Positions 45,974 through 56,572 of a stretch of DNA of 64,000 bases are shown piece by piece. This DNA is from Takashimella koratensis. Its lineage: Eukaryota; Basidiomycota; Tremellomycetes; Trichosporonales; Tetragoniomycetaceae. Numbering within the stretch: position 1 is the first letter of the stretch; each line of letters starts with the position of its first letter. The notes under the pieces are model-generated. The model worked only from the letters and a program-made list of their open reading frames with translations, did no database searches and was not told the origin of the DNA. The translations under genes were made by a program, and so were the position numbers. Where the stretch lies: positions 801,095 through 865,094 of the forward strand of contig BCKT01000015.1 of assembly GCA_003116875.1 (NCBI GenBank), read 5' to 3'.

Positions 45974-47779
45974 ATGTCCCCAACGGCAACACCTTTTCCC
46001 TCTGACCACCCTCAAGGTAATGGCGAGCAATCAACACGTTCGCCCCCCTCGCCTAAGAGCAGCTCGTTGTCGACCGTCTCCCAACCAGACCGTATCGACC
46101 TTGAACCTCTACCTGAGGAAGAAGAGGTGCACGGCGGTGTCAGCTTCCGCTCTCCCTTTGAGCATCGACCTTCTGTCGGTGGAAAATCAGTCAGACTTCA
46201 CTTGGACGAGAATGACAAGTTCACACGTATTCCTGGAGAGGTCAACTTTCGAGATTTTGGCATCGCTCCCAACGGTACCCTCGTTGTCCGTTCTCTCGGC
46301 CGACGACGGATGAGTTCGAAGACGCATGTCAGTCCGCGGTCGTCCATGTCCGATTTGTCCAACGGCAACGCGCCGGTATCCTCCATTCGCACAGGAAGAG
46401 CTCGAAAGCCGTTTCCGAGTACAAAGCTACGCAGTGAAATCTACAAACCGTGGCTGTTGTACGAAGATCCCAAAGAGCGGTGGTCTCAGCGTATCTTTTG
46501 GGTTGTTGTCTTACTGGGGTTTGCTGGGGCGGCTTATAGTAAGTCCTGGTTGAGACGAAGCTGATCCAAGTTTGTTACAACGGCTACGCGACGTTACCGC
46601 TCCTTCCTCCGAGCAGTTTGTGCTTGCTGATGGATGACGACTTCTCCGCCGGTATCAGTTCGGACTACTGGACACGCGAAGTTCGCGTGGGAGGCTTTGG
46701 GTGAGTATTTCTTCTTTCTCCGCTCACCGCCCAGGACGGGAGAGTTTGAATGGGTCACCGATCACCCCAACAACTCATTTGTCCAGGACGGGACTCTGTA
46801 CATCGTGCCCACCCTCACGTCCGACTGGATTGGGACGAGTGCTATCACCAACGGATACACTCTGAACCTCACCGCTGATGGCACCTGTACCTCCGGCGAC
46901 CCAGCAGCGTGCGTTGCCGTTTCCAACGCATCCGATAGCACCATCATCAACCCCGTCCAATCTGCTCGATTAAACACCAACGGCAAGATCGCTATCCAAT
47001 ACGGCAAAGTTGAAGTTGTTGCACGCATCCCACAAGGAGATTGGATATGGCCTGCTATCAAGCTACTTCCACGTGACGACGTGTATGGTGCATTTCCTCA
47101 AAGCGGTCTGATCGACGTGAGTTAAGAGGCATACATGGCTAACGAACAGATGATGGAAGCCCGCGGCAACAACTTTAGCTACAACGCCTTGGGCTTTGAC
47201 TGGGTGTCATCGATTTTGCACTGGGGACCTAACTCTCTCCTCGATTCTTATGGGCAGACATATTCGAACAGGCAGGATAAGACTCGTGGATATCACCTCG
47301 CTTATCACACCTACGGACTTGAATGGAACGACAAGTACATTGCCACATGTTAGGTTATGTAGAGAGTATCGCTGACGTCAGACGTTGACAACCGGGTCAA
47401 CACCATATTTTTCCTGGACCTCACCAAAGAGTCCTTCTGGCAGCGCGGTGCCTATCCGTCCTACATCACCAATTACACACAGACAATTCAGGTGACCGAC
47501 CCATGGTTTCAGGGAACAATCGCGGCGCCGTTTGATCAATGTGAGTTGCAGCATGATATATGACTAATGTCAGTCTTCTATCTCGCGCTGGATGTTGCCG
47601 TAGGAGGAACCAACGGCTGGTTCCCCAACGACCTCGGAGGGAAGCCTTGGCTCGACGATTCTCCTACAGCCATGTCAGACTTTTGGAGCGGCAAGGATCA
47701 GTGGTATGCAACGTGGCCGACCGACGTGACGCAACGAGGTCTGGCTGTCAAGTCGGTGAAAGTGTGGCAGATGTGCTAG
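45974..47779 (+). CDS. type II membrane GH16-like protein with altered nucleophile (546 aa, 6 exons)
   Basis: Resembles laminarinase/SKN1-KRE6-type GH16 proteins that act on or bind beta-glucan. Exons: 45974-46538, 46571-46700, 46735-47116, 47150-47348, 47382-47540, 47574-47779. A cytosolic Ser/Glu-rich N-terminus of about 170 residues is followed by one TM segment (IFWVVVLLGFAGAAY, about 174-190), then a lumenal GH16 fold. Landmarks are REVRVGGFGTGEFEW, WPAIKLLP, SSILHWGP, and YGLEWNDKYIATY. The active-site motif ExDxxE reads LIDMME (Leu357-Ile-Asp359-Met-Met-Glu362), so the nucleophile Glu is Leu while the acid/base Glu remains. It is therefore probably not a hydrolase, but may bind glucan or act in wall assembly. 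The Leu codon CTG lies inside an exon, away from splice ambiguity. Confidence 0.88.
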
Positions 47780-47799
47780 AAACATGTATGCATGCTATA

Positions 47800-49972
47800 T
47801 CATTGCGTTCCGGTGAGAGAGACAACGGGTGGGCCTTTGAAGGTTGTTCGGCCGCGAACAAAGTACCATATACATGCAATCAAGCCAAAGCCGACGAAGA
47901 CTGGGGAGGCATCTGTAATAGTCAGTACAGATAGCGTCAGTTGCTCACAATTCATCGAGCTCTGCGTCACTGGGATAGTGGTGGGGAACGACAGCAGCGG
48001 TAGCGCAAAGATATACCAGGCGATGGCAACACTTAGGTGTGAGCTGAAGGGCTAAGGACCGTAACTCACATGTTACATGCGAAGCCAACCTTCCCTTTGA
48101 AGTATGAGGCAGATGCAATCTGACGGCGACCGTTGACGAAGGAAATCAGGATGGGGACAAAGTAGGACGTTCCCAGGCAGATGACAGCGACTCCAATGAA
48201 GGCGTTGAACGCCGCGGAAGAGCCGAAATAGAGACATGTGAGAACGACTTGAACAAAAATGTTGAGAAAGAATGCGTTGAGTGGCAACTCGTGTCGCGCT
48301 GAGACCTTGCCAAGGAAAGAGGAGCCCGGCAAACCACCGTCACGGGCGAACCTGTCTGTCAGCTTGGTCGGCTGAGCTCAACCCACCCCCAAATCGTCCG
48401 CGACGCCGCTTGAGAGCACGCGAGACAGCAAGCAATGCCATTTACAAGGACTGAAAGCGGTGAGCTAGATCCGGATGAGACCTTACCGATGAAGAACAAG
48501 CCGAAGGCGGAGCTATTGCTACCAGTCGCCTCCAGGAACATTTCAGGTACTGGCTGACCCGTCACACTTGAGAGGATCACAGACAAATCACCCATGGTGA
48601 AAAGGATTGGCAGCAAGTAGACTGTACCCAATAGGCCACTACTGGTTAGCGCTTGCTCACACAACGCTACTTACTTTAGAGCAATACCCCAGACCCTATT
48701 CAGTTTAGCAAGCGCCCTGTTCGTGTGGGGAAGGAGCTCACATTGCTCGTGGGATGGCAGTCTCTGGCTCTTTGACTTCTTCCGCCATTGAAACCAGCAT
48801 TCCAGTAGGGCTTAAGCAGTAGGCCCCCTGAATCAGGCCCATCACAAAGCTCTGAGTCTGTCAGCAACCCGGATCGGAGGAAAGCTCGCACCCATCCTTT
48901 AGGCCATCCAGCTCCCAAGTCGATAAACTCGCTAAATCGTGTCAGCTTAGAATCACTTGAGACTTACGTGAACACAAACGAGGCCGATCGCGTCCCAGCA
49001 GAAGCTTTGAGTGGGAGAACAATGACCGTTGCGAGGATTCTATGAGGATGAGTGGGAGTGCTTGGGATTTGGGGGAGGATTAGGACCCACCCGGCAAGGA
49101 TCCAAGCGATGCAAAATGTCTGCCTTGTCAGCTCGAGTCAGGTGTAGCTTCTCACGTCGACGTATGGAAGATAGCGCTGACCAAGGACGGCAACTGTCCC
49201 CAAGATGATGATCCTGTATAGTCAGCAGGCCATAACGATGGTGACGCACAGAGCCCATGAGGCCAGGACCGTTTGCCACGCAGTAGGGATCCATTCAGGG
49301 TGATAGACTGAAGGAGTTAGCTGCAGGAGGGCACCGAAACTTACTGTTGACTGCTGCCAATAGGAGCTGGGTAGTGCTGTCTTATCAGCTTGTTTCAATC
49401 TGAACAGCCCACCCAAAATTTGCCGTCAACGTGACCATCATGTTGCCAACGACTGACAGCCACCCAACAATCCAAGAGAGTAAAGGGGCCCACGCTGGTG
49501 GTGAGAGCATGAACGACCAATAGTAGACACCGCCTGAGACAGGGTACAGCGACGCAATCTCTCCAAGGGAGACGGCGATGCACACGGTGATGCAGGACAT
49601 GATAATCCAGTCCCAGATGACGACCACTGGGCCCCCGTTCACGAGAGAGTAATCTGTGAGTGTCAGAGAAGGTTTACGGAGACACAGAGAAAGTTTAGGG
49701 AGACACATACAAAATGTAGTGCCAAGACCATAGGGGACCGAGCTCAGCACTAGCATCATCATTACCATGTTGGCGAACGATTTACGCTGCTGTCAGTCCG
49801 GTGTCGAGACATCACCCACCCTAGGCATGGCCTGGCGATAACTTTGGATATCAGCTTTGGTCATCTTGCGGACTCACCCAAACTCGACCTCGAGGTCCGC
49901 GCCATCGACATCAGTCTGAGTCTGTGCCACCTCGGTCACTTTCTGCTCGTTCCTAAGAGGTAGATCTCCCAT
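47800..49972 (-). CDS. APC-superfamily amino acid/choline/GABA-type permease (517 aa, 17 exons)
   Basis: Twelve-TM permease of the amino acid/choline transporter group (UGA4/HNM1 relatives). Exons, minus strand: 49972-49878, 49841-49820, 49789-49711, 49653-49413, 49376-49345, 49307-49250, 49213-49156, 49119-49091, 49039-48968, 48931-48892, 48851-48742, 48695-48675, 48641-48487, 48450-48387, 48351-48070, 48031-47949, 47912-47800. Conserved blocks are GLGTTF, YYSLVNGGPVVVIWDWI, SLGEIASLYPVSGGVYYW with the Gly-rich hinge, and MVSMAEEVKEPETAIPRAM, the family signature after TM8. Splicing is dense, with exons down to 21 nt. It ends 20 bp from the convergent GH16-like gene and starts 208 bp from the divergent Zn2Cys6 regulator, which may control it. 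Confidence 0.93.
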
Positions 49973-50180
49973 ACTGGCTGGCAGTTGGGGCTTTGAGGAT
50001 GAATCATGATGCCTTTAAATCCAGCAATCGCGGATTGTTAGAAGCTTGCATGATAGCCGGAACTCCACCGACCCTGCCGCTAAGCGAGGTTTGAACAAAT
50101 CATGGATGGGACCGCTTTTAGCGCTATGTGGGTGGAGGAGATAAAAAGAAGGGACGCGCGCGCCAAATTCTGATAAAAGA
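49973..50180. promoter_or_regulatory. compact divergent promoter of permease and transcription factor C
   Basis: Only 208 bp separate the two ATGs. The middle holds an A/T-rich ATAAAAAGAAGGG element followed by GCGCGCGCC about 25-35 bp before the regulator ATG. Shared control is likely from the spacing alone. Confidence 0.55.
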
Positions 50181-52277
50181 ATGCCGCGCGCCAATGGACT
50201 GTTTGTCAACCGCCCACCCATGGTTATTTCGAATGAGACCGAACCGTCGTCACGCCGGAAGCTTACACGCTCGAAGAAGGGGTGTCTGACTTGTCGCAGG
50301 AGACGGAAACTATGCGATATGGAGACACCATTTTGTGGAGCGTGCAACAGACTTCACTTGGTACGAGACCGAGATGTACTGGTGTTGACATGGATAGGAA
50401 TGTCAGTGGCCTGAACGTAGCCAAGTCAGGAGTGGGCGCGACTCGAAATCTCCTTCCAACTCTTCGCGATCTATCTCGACTCCACATGCTAGTACCCGCT
50501 GGGATCCTCCTGCAAACACTATCAACTCCTTATCCCCTGTGATTCCCTTTATGGGCAATACGGGCTTGATGAGCCTGATTGGATGGAATTCGCCCAGCTC
50601 TCTATCGGGCCCACCAATCGACACCATCCCGTTGGACCTTTCTGCGTCCACCATGGACTCGCCGATCATGATGGACGGCTTTGAGGGTCTATCCGAGCTT
50701 TTCAACCTCGACGAGGTGAGCGGGTGATATCAGATGTGAACTGAGCGATGCAGTCTATCTTACAGCAGCTCGCAGTAGAGTGTCTCCAACTTCCACCCTC
50801 GCAGTCGCTGCAACGATCCACCTGCCTAGAGACGACAGTTCCAACACATTCATTAGCGGAGATCACCGTACCCATGTCGACCGCGTCTAATATTCCAGCC
50901 CCCGAGAGAAGTCCATCACCGCACGAGACGCTTCTCAATTACTTTCAAAACACTTTATCTCAGCTCGTTTCGTGTTCAGATGATGCCAGTCCCAACGCAT
51001 TCCATGCCTTCACTAATCTAGCCAAAGCAGTCCCTGAAGACGGCGCCGGCTCTGTGCTGCATCTCAGCATACTGGCTTGGGCTGGACGGCATATGGCGAA
51101 TGGAGGGCAAGTCAAGTACGAGGCCGTTAGTGAGCAGTTGGGTGCTCAAGCGACGCGCCTGCTCGTGGAGCAGTTCAAGTCGCAAGGCGACATCACCAGA
51201 GCAAGCGAAGCGGAACGATTAAGCCTGCTTGCGTCAGCTTTGATGGTGATGCAATTCAAAGTGAGTCAGAACAATCCTTATCACTGACCTTACAGATCTG
51301 TCGAGGGGACGTATGGGGCTTTGCCGATATCGTCACAGAGGTGTCTCGCGTTAGCAAGAGCTTATTCGACGGAACGTCTCCTTCCGTCTCCGGCTCAATG
51401 TCTGACCAATTGTGAGTCTCGTAGACATGTTTCTGTCTGACAAGCAGCTTTGAGAACTTGGTCTATCACGACATTCTGGTGAGCCTGAGCAGGGACAGCG
51501 CTAACAGTAAGAGCTCGTTGGCATACACGCAAAGCTGCATCGTGGATCCTGCAGTGATCGCAGGTCACAATTCAACGGCACCTGAGAATGTGTTAACCCT
51601 CACGGGCGTAAACTTTCGACTTTTTTGCCTCATGTATGAGGTCGCTGCTCTGGTGAGGCATCGACGATCCCAAAGACAATCATTTACCGACGATTACCTC
51701 GTGGACAATGTGCAAGCGGTGACAAACCTGGAGGGGAGATTGAAAGAGGAGAAGATTCGTATCGATGACTTTGTGCGAGGTAGGTTTCGGCTTGGGGAAT
51801 GACACTAAGATTACAGAACGACCCATGGTCAAATCACATCGCTATCTTCACGAAGCCTTCCGTACAGCTACCCTTATCAACATCCAGTCCTCCGTGCTAC
51901 AGGCTGTGCCCACCTCTCTCAACATGCGGCTCCTCGTCCGCCAATCGCTTTCACTGCTGGAAATCATGTCAGAGCAGAAACTACCCGGTCTCTGTTCAGC
52001 CCATTGGGTTTTGTTTGTCACGGCCATGAACTCCCTGCCTCAAGACGCCGGCAGTGCCGTTAGCGATGATCGGAAGCGGTCTCTGAAGCTATACGATGAC
52101 CTGATGTGAGGGAATTAGTCAGCTGAAGCTAATGGCAGGGACCAATTTCACTTCTCCAACGTGCCTCGCTCCTTAAAGGTTGTTCAGGAGATATGGGCGA
52201 GAAGTCAGTCCGGTTCTGTATTTGTAGACTGGCTCGATGTTGTAACTGAATGGAACTGGGAGTTGTTCGTAGCTTGA
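50181..52277 (+). CDS. Zn2Cys6 fungal transcription factor C (626 aa, 7 exons)
   Basis: Nuclear regulator of the fungal_trans_2-like group. Exons: 50181-50360, 50398-50715, 50754-51260, 51296-51411, 51448-51779, 51817-52105, 52139-52277. The cluster cysteines are 35, 38, 45, 52, 55, 62 in KKGCLTCRRRRKLCDMETPFCGAC. The sixth cysteine comes from exon 2 (ECQWPE), and the C-x6-C spacings are standard. A Ser/Pro-rich linker follows, then a helical middle region with WAGRHMA, ICRGDVWGFADIV and the C-terminal VQEIWARSQSG block typical of this class. It is not closely similar to paralogues A and B. Position beside an amino-acid permease and an agmatinase-like gene suggests control of nitrogen-compound use (inference). 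It converges on the agmatinase gene with 28 bp between stops. Confidence 0.9.
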
Positions 52278-52305
52278 CATGTATTCATCAACAGGCGAAT
52301 ACCTC

Positions 52306-53713
52306 TCAGAGCTCATCAAGAGCACGAGACAGGTGCAATACCTCACGGTCGACACCTTGTGCTAAAATCGTCAAGTAGTCGTACACGATGTCCGCCGCTG
52401 CGATGGCCGATATGTCTGCCATTAGCATGATACATCATCAGACGCACCATTGCAGTCATAAGCTGGCGAAAGCTCCACGATATCCATTGCAACGATGTTG
52501 AGTCCCCCAAGGGCTTGCAACAGCCTCCGAACTTCCCTTGACGTCCAGCCTGATGTCAACACAGCTTTCCTGCTCGTACCTACCTCCAGACTCCGGAGTG
52601 CCAGCTGCCGACGGAAAGACGTGTCAGCCGAGAACATGAGCCTTTGTCAATGACCCACTTGCTGGTACGTGGCTGGGGTCCATGACATCGACATCCAAGC
52701 TTAGAACCGCCGGATTCGACCCCACGCGACTTTTAATCTTGCTCACAATCCAGTCAAATCCTCGTTCGTCAAGGTCAAAAGTATGAACTAGATCGAAACC
52801 GGCAGTGACGTCGTCGGCCAAGTCTTGAGGGCCGGAGAATCGAGTTCTGATCCCTGCGTGAATTGATGCATTGGGTTTGATGAAGCCTTGTTCGTAAGCG
52901 TGCCAGAAAAAGGTCCCGTGATTGACGTCGGCTTGTACGGAGACGCTGCCAACGTATCGTTGCGGATTCCAGGTATCGATATGAGCGTCAAAGTGGATGA
53001 CGGACACAGGGCCGTATACCTCGTGCACAGCGTCGAGGATTGGAAGAACCTGTGGTCAGTAAGCACTCAGTCTATGACCTACAATGGTGTGATCGCCTCC
53101 AAGGGAGATGATCCTGGGGTGGAATTCACCATCCAGGCCACGCTGCATATTGAGCTTCGCCATTGTCTTCTCCGAAGCCACTGGGTGGTGAAGCATAGAC
53201 CTGTAGGCAGCTCGGATCTGTTGAACCGCTGAGACGGGGTCAAAGGGAGTAACCGGGACATCTCCACAGTCGATCTCTAATCAGTTAAACCTTGGCGGTG
53301 AACATACAATCCCTAGACCAGACACATAAGGGTTGATGTCTTGTCGACTTGAGTAACCTCGTTCTGGGCGTTGTCGTCTGCCACCTGAGCGTCAGCCGTG
53401 GCGTTGACTATTACGTACCATTGCGCACGGCGTGAGGACCAAAACGGGCTCCTGGACGTCAACACTACCTCCTGATAGGGTGCTTACCTGGCCGATAGGA
53501 AACGGCAGAATCGAAAGGTATGCCCAAGATGGCCACGTCAAAGGCTGAATCGATGTTTTCCAGACATTTTTCGTGTGGAAGGTGAGCAAAAGTTGTGATC
53601 CCACTGAAGCTCAGATCCGGGGTGTCGGGAAACTCGGCGTTCCAAGGATCGATTCGGTGCGCCAAGGAGAGAGTGCAGACCAGCGGAAGCAACAGCGTTG
53701 GAACGCGGACCAT
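52306..53713 (-). CDS. agmatinase/arginase-family ureohydrolase with signal peptide (383 aa, 8 exons)
   Basis: Mn-dependent ureohydrolase of the agmatinase subgroup, hydrolysing a guanidino compound to urea and an amine. Exons, minus strand: 53713-53488, 53451-53419, 53384-53308, 53274-53083, 53049-52659, 52604-52584, 52549-52448, 52415-52306. Metal motifs are intact: GGDHT with His174, DAHID (Asp197-Ala-His199-Ile-Asp201), and SLDVDVMDP. The closing GTPESGGW substrate loop lies in a 21-nt exon plus the next one. Family start RFGPHAVR is present. The first about 19 residues (MVRVPTLLLPLVCTLSLAH) form a clear signal peptide, unusual for cytosolic agmatinases but known in some fungal members. 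Exact substrate is open. Confidence 0.93.
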
Positions 53714-54017
53714 TTTTTGAACGGCCGTCGGCGGCTCTGAGTGGGGTTTATTTGTAAGAGGAAATAACCGCCGATGGGCGCTTAGCGTTAAGGGCCACCT
53801 GCAGCCTAGGTTGTTAGCGCTGATTCAAAGCCACTGAAATCGCAAGGCGTGGTCGCTAGCGAATAGTCGCATGGGTGTTCATGCAGTTCTTCGTGTCACT
53901 CTTTGTTCATGAGAGGGCGTTTACGTTCCGCCTATTTCTAACGTTGGATTGCCGAATAACCCCAACTACAAGTCTAATTCTTCTGTCGCCTCTGACGGCG
54001 GAACGTTGCACTGTAAA
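53714..54017. other. intergenic, promoter side of agmatinase gene
   Basis: A gap of 304 bp between the agmatinase start and the decayed permease. A short open frame on the plus strand from 53949 is an antisense shadow of the remnant. No separate gene is seen. Confidence 0.45.
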
Positions 54018-54357
54018 CTAACCCCACACGATGCGCGCGAGTCGCTCCCTATAAGACCAGTCATTGGTTTCACCCTCTATGGTGAGGGAGAGTGCTTCGA
54101 TCTCTGCAACGCCGGTGGTCAGATCGACGTCATGAAGGTCGGGAGCTTTCCAAGCCCTGGATTAAACTTTGTGCCCGACGAGAGGTAGGCGGAAAGCGGG
54201 GATAGAGAGGTATGCGAGAAGGAAAGAGGAGATTGCCCATTCGCCGTCAACGAAGACGATGTAGCCATTTCCCTGTTGAGTCAGTGTTGAGACAGCCTTT
54301 CATGCTCACAAGAAGAACGATGGCGAAAGAAAATACCATTATCCATGAGACATAAAT
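54018..54357 (-). pseudogene. amino acid permease remnant, C-terminal end only
   Basis: Two exons on the minus strand, 54357-54310 and 54272-54018, separated by a GTGAGC...CAG intron, read like the last TM hairpin and tail of a yeast-type amino acid permease (IYVSWIMVFSFAIVLL, then FVDGEWAISSFLLAYLSIPAF, then DVDLTTGVAEIEALSL). An in-frame TAA at 54164-54162 interrupts the tail, while the same frame continues with family-like sequence to the TAG at 54018. The N-terminal about 450 residues expected for the family are not recognisable upstream. This fits a decayed gene copy. Doubtful traces upstream to about 54500 were not included. Confidence 0.6.
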
Positions 54358-54805
54358 CTGTCCACGTCAGAATGTTGCTGATGTAAGATGTATACTATCA
54401 GCCAGACAGCACGCTTGCTGCCGATACTCGCAAGGCTCGACAAGATGCGTTCCTGCAAAAAAGGGCCAACAACGTGTTCGGGTGGAGACCAGTGCTGATT
54501 TCAAACACACGACCCGGTAGAATTCAATATCGTGCGACAGGTGCAGTTTGTCATTCAAAAGGAGCCAGATTTGGACGAGAGAGGATGGCGGCTCGCTGGC
54601 ATGACACCGTATTGATGGTCAACTTCATGGTATGTATTTGGCAATCTCACTGTGTTCCAGTCAACCAGGGTCGTCCCTCCCTCGCACGTCATTAGCAATG
54701 CATTCGTGGCTTTGGAAAGCAAATGTCGTTGAGTTGGAGATGATGAAGATCTGAGAAACGGATAGCCATACAACGTATTGTCCGTGTATAAAGTTGAGAG
54801 AAACA
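54358..54805. other. unassigned stretch between permease remnant and PLP enzyme
   Basis: About 450 bp with no gene. The part next to the remnant (54358-54500) may hold further degraded permease sequence, but no conserved block could be placed. Confidence 0.4.
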
Positions 54806-56572
54806 CTACCGATAGTCAGGCGGGAGCATAAACCACCGCATGGCTTCGAGAGTCGGGTCGGCAAACCGGGCGTGACCGATAGTCGATGTCGTATTTCCGA
54901 GGGCTACTGAGCGTGCATCATCGAGGTAACTCGCGTACAACATGGGCCTGTCAACATCATGAGCATTGGCCGAATCGCTGAAGCTCGGTCGACACCCGCT
55001 AAGTCGTTCTGCATTCAGCCGCCAATGGCCAGACGCGAAGTCAAAGTCGTACAGCGATAGTAGGTGCTGCCCAGACCGACCAACGAACCTGACCGCTTCA
55101 ACGATAAAGTCGACTTTTTCGAGCGAGTCGGTGTAGCAGAAGCTCAACCTAGTCCATCCTGGTTTGAGACCGTGGAAGCCCGCCGCGGCGAGGTCCACAA
55201 GGGTGTTTTGTGTTTCCACGTCTATTTGAAGTAGTCGTAAGCCGTATGGATGAGCACAGGCACATCCGCCTCGGACTTGGATACCGAAGAAATCGGACAG
55301 GACGGCGACAACAAAGTTGTAGTGGAGCTGTTGGCATCCGGAGGGGACGATGGTGAATGATAGAATGGATGCTCGCGTTGGGTTCGTAGGCCCTAGGAGT
55401 TTGATGCTCGGCTCAGTCTCCCACGCCTTGATCGCTCGCTCGGTGAAGATTCGCTCTCGCTGATGGATCAAGTCGAGTCCGATTGTTTGCTGGAGATCAA
55501 AGACCATCCCAGCTCTGATCGATCCAATGATATCTGGCGTACCCCCCTCCTCTCGCTCGATCACGTCGTGGCTGTACGCCTGGGATGACTCGGTTACGAA
55601 GATGACTGTGCCCCCGCCGGGTGTTGTCGGCTTTGGTTGAAGTTGTTGTAAAAGGTGGTCCCGCAACATGAGGATGCCCGGAGTGCTCGGTCCGCCAACG
55701 TATTTGTGAGTTGAGAGGAACACGGCGTCGACGTTGTTCATATCGGGTAGCTGGTGCGGTCCGAGAGCAGCGTAGTCGAACATGGTGACGGCTCCATGAG
55801 ATTTCAATATACTTGCCACTTGCTTCGTATCTGTAAGGACACCGGTGACGTTGCTGGCTGCGGAGAAGGACCCAATTAGCGACCGTCCTTTGGCGGCATG
55901 CTGTTTGAGCCGGTCTCGCAGCATGTCGAGATCAATGCCGCCCTGCTGATTCTCTGGTATCACGACGACCTCCGCGGGGGACTCTCGCCATGGGAGCTCG
56001 TTCGAGTGATGCTCGTATGGTCCGATGAAGACGACTGCGTTATGCAGATTGAGTAAACCGACGAGTTTGTTGACCGCTGCTGTCGTTCCCGAACCGCAAA
56101 AGATGACCTTGGTCTTTAGTCGCTCGACTTGGGTGAACTCGCCATTGAGAGGGAGCGCATCGCGAATGATCTCCCGCGCATGTTGGCGTAGTTGCGTGGT
56201 GTGTCGACCGGTCGCGCTGCTGTCGGTATGGGTGTTGGCGTAGAGTGGGAGAACGTTGGATCGGATATAGTCCTCGATGAAGGCTACGCTCCGCCCAGAT
56301 GCCGTCCAATCTGCATAAGAGATGAGGCGTGAACCAAGCGGCGAGGTACAGAACGTTGTCTCGCCGATCAAAGCTCGTTGTAGAGCTTCCAATTCACGGG
56401 ACGTAGGTAGGTTGAGAAGCGACTTGGCGACAATGTCGGGACAGGGAAAGTGAGATCGGGTAGGAGTCGTCTTGAGGATAGATGTCGTTGCGTCGAAGAC
56501 GAACGCTAGGTCCTTGCCGCAAGGCGCGTGCGAACGCTCCTTCCTTTGCCGTCGTCCTTTGACTCGGAACAT
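54806..56572 (-). CDS. class V PLP enzyme, cysteine-desulfurase-like (588 aa, intronless)
   Basis: PLP-dependent aminotransferase class V/NifS-like fold. Seen: YADWTASGR near the start of the fold, GSGTTAAVNKLV (cofactor phosphate loop), FDYAALGPHQLP with the PLP-ring Asp, the Schiff-base lysine in STHKYVGGPSTPG (Lys290), and RGGCACAHPYG near the C-terminal domain, where SufS/CsdA-type desulfurases carry their catalytic Cys loop. Length exceeds bacterial SufS (about 400) by extra N- and C-terminal sequence. It may be a desulfurase, cysteine-sulfoxide lyase or epimerase; the Cys-x-Cys favours sulfur chemistry (inference). It is a single exon of 1.77 kb among genes with up to 16 introns, so horizontal or retroposed origin is possible. 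It diverges from the ABCG gene. Confidence 0.85.
   Translation of the reverse strand: MFRVKGRRQRKERSHAPCGKDLAFVFDATTSILKTTPTRSHFPCPDIVAKSLLNLPTSRELEALQRALIGETTFCTSPLGSRLISYADWTASGRSVAFIEDYIRSNVLPLYANTHTDSSATGRHTTQLRQHAREIIRDALPLNGEFTQVERLKTKVIFCGSGTTAAVNKLVGLLNLHNAVVFIGPYEHHSNELPWRESPAEVVVIPENQQGGIDLDMLRDRLKQHAAKGRSLIGSFSAASNVTGVLTDTKQVASILKSHGAVTMFDYAALGPHQLPDMNNVDAVFLSTHKYVGGPSTPGILMLRDHLLQQLQPKPTTPGGGTVIFVTESSQAYSHDVIEREEGGTPDIIGSIRAGMVFDLQQTIGLDLIHQRERIFTERAIKAWETEPSIKLLGPTNPTRASILSFTIVPSGCQQLHYNFVVAVLSDFFGIQVRGGCACAHPYGLRLLQIDVETQNTLVDLAAAGFHGLKPGWTRLSFCYTDSLEKVDFIVEAVRFVGRSGQHLLSLYDFDFASGHWRLNAERLSGCRPSFSDSANAHDVDRPMLYASYLDDARSVALGNTTSTIGHARFADPTLEAMRWFMLPPDYR

Noticed and set aside
51480..51493. 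GTGAGC...CAG in exon 5 of regulator C as a possible intron
   Set aside because: It would be only 14 nt long, and reading through keeps the frame and the domain.
53949..54188. Plus-strand 79-codon open frame
   Set aside because: It is antisense to the recognisable C-terminal permease remnant and has no independent support.
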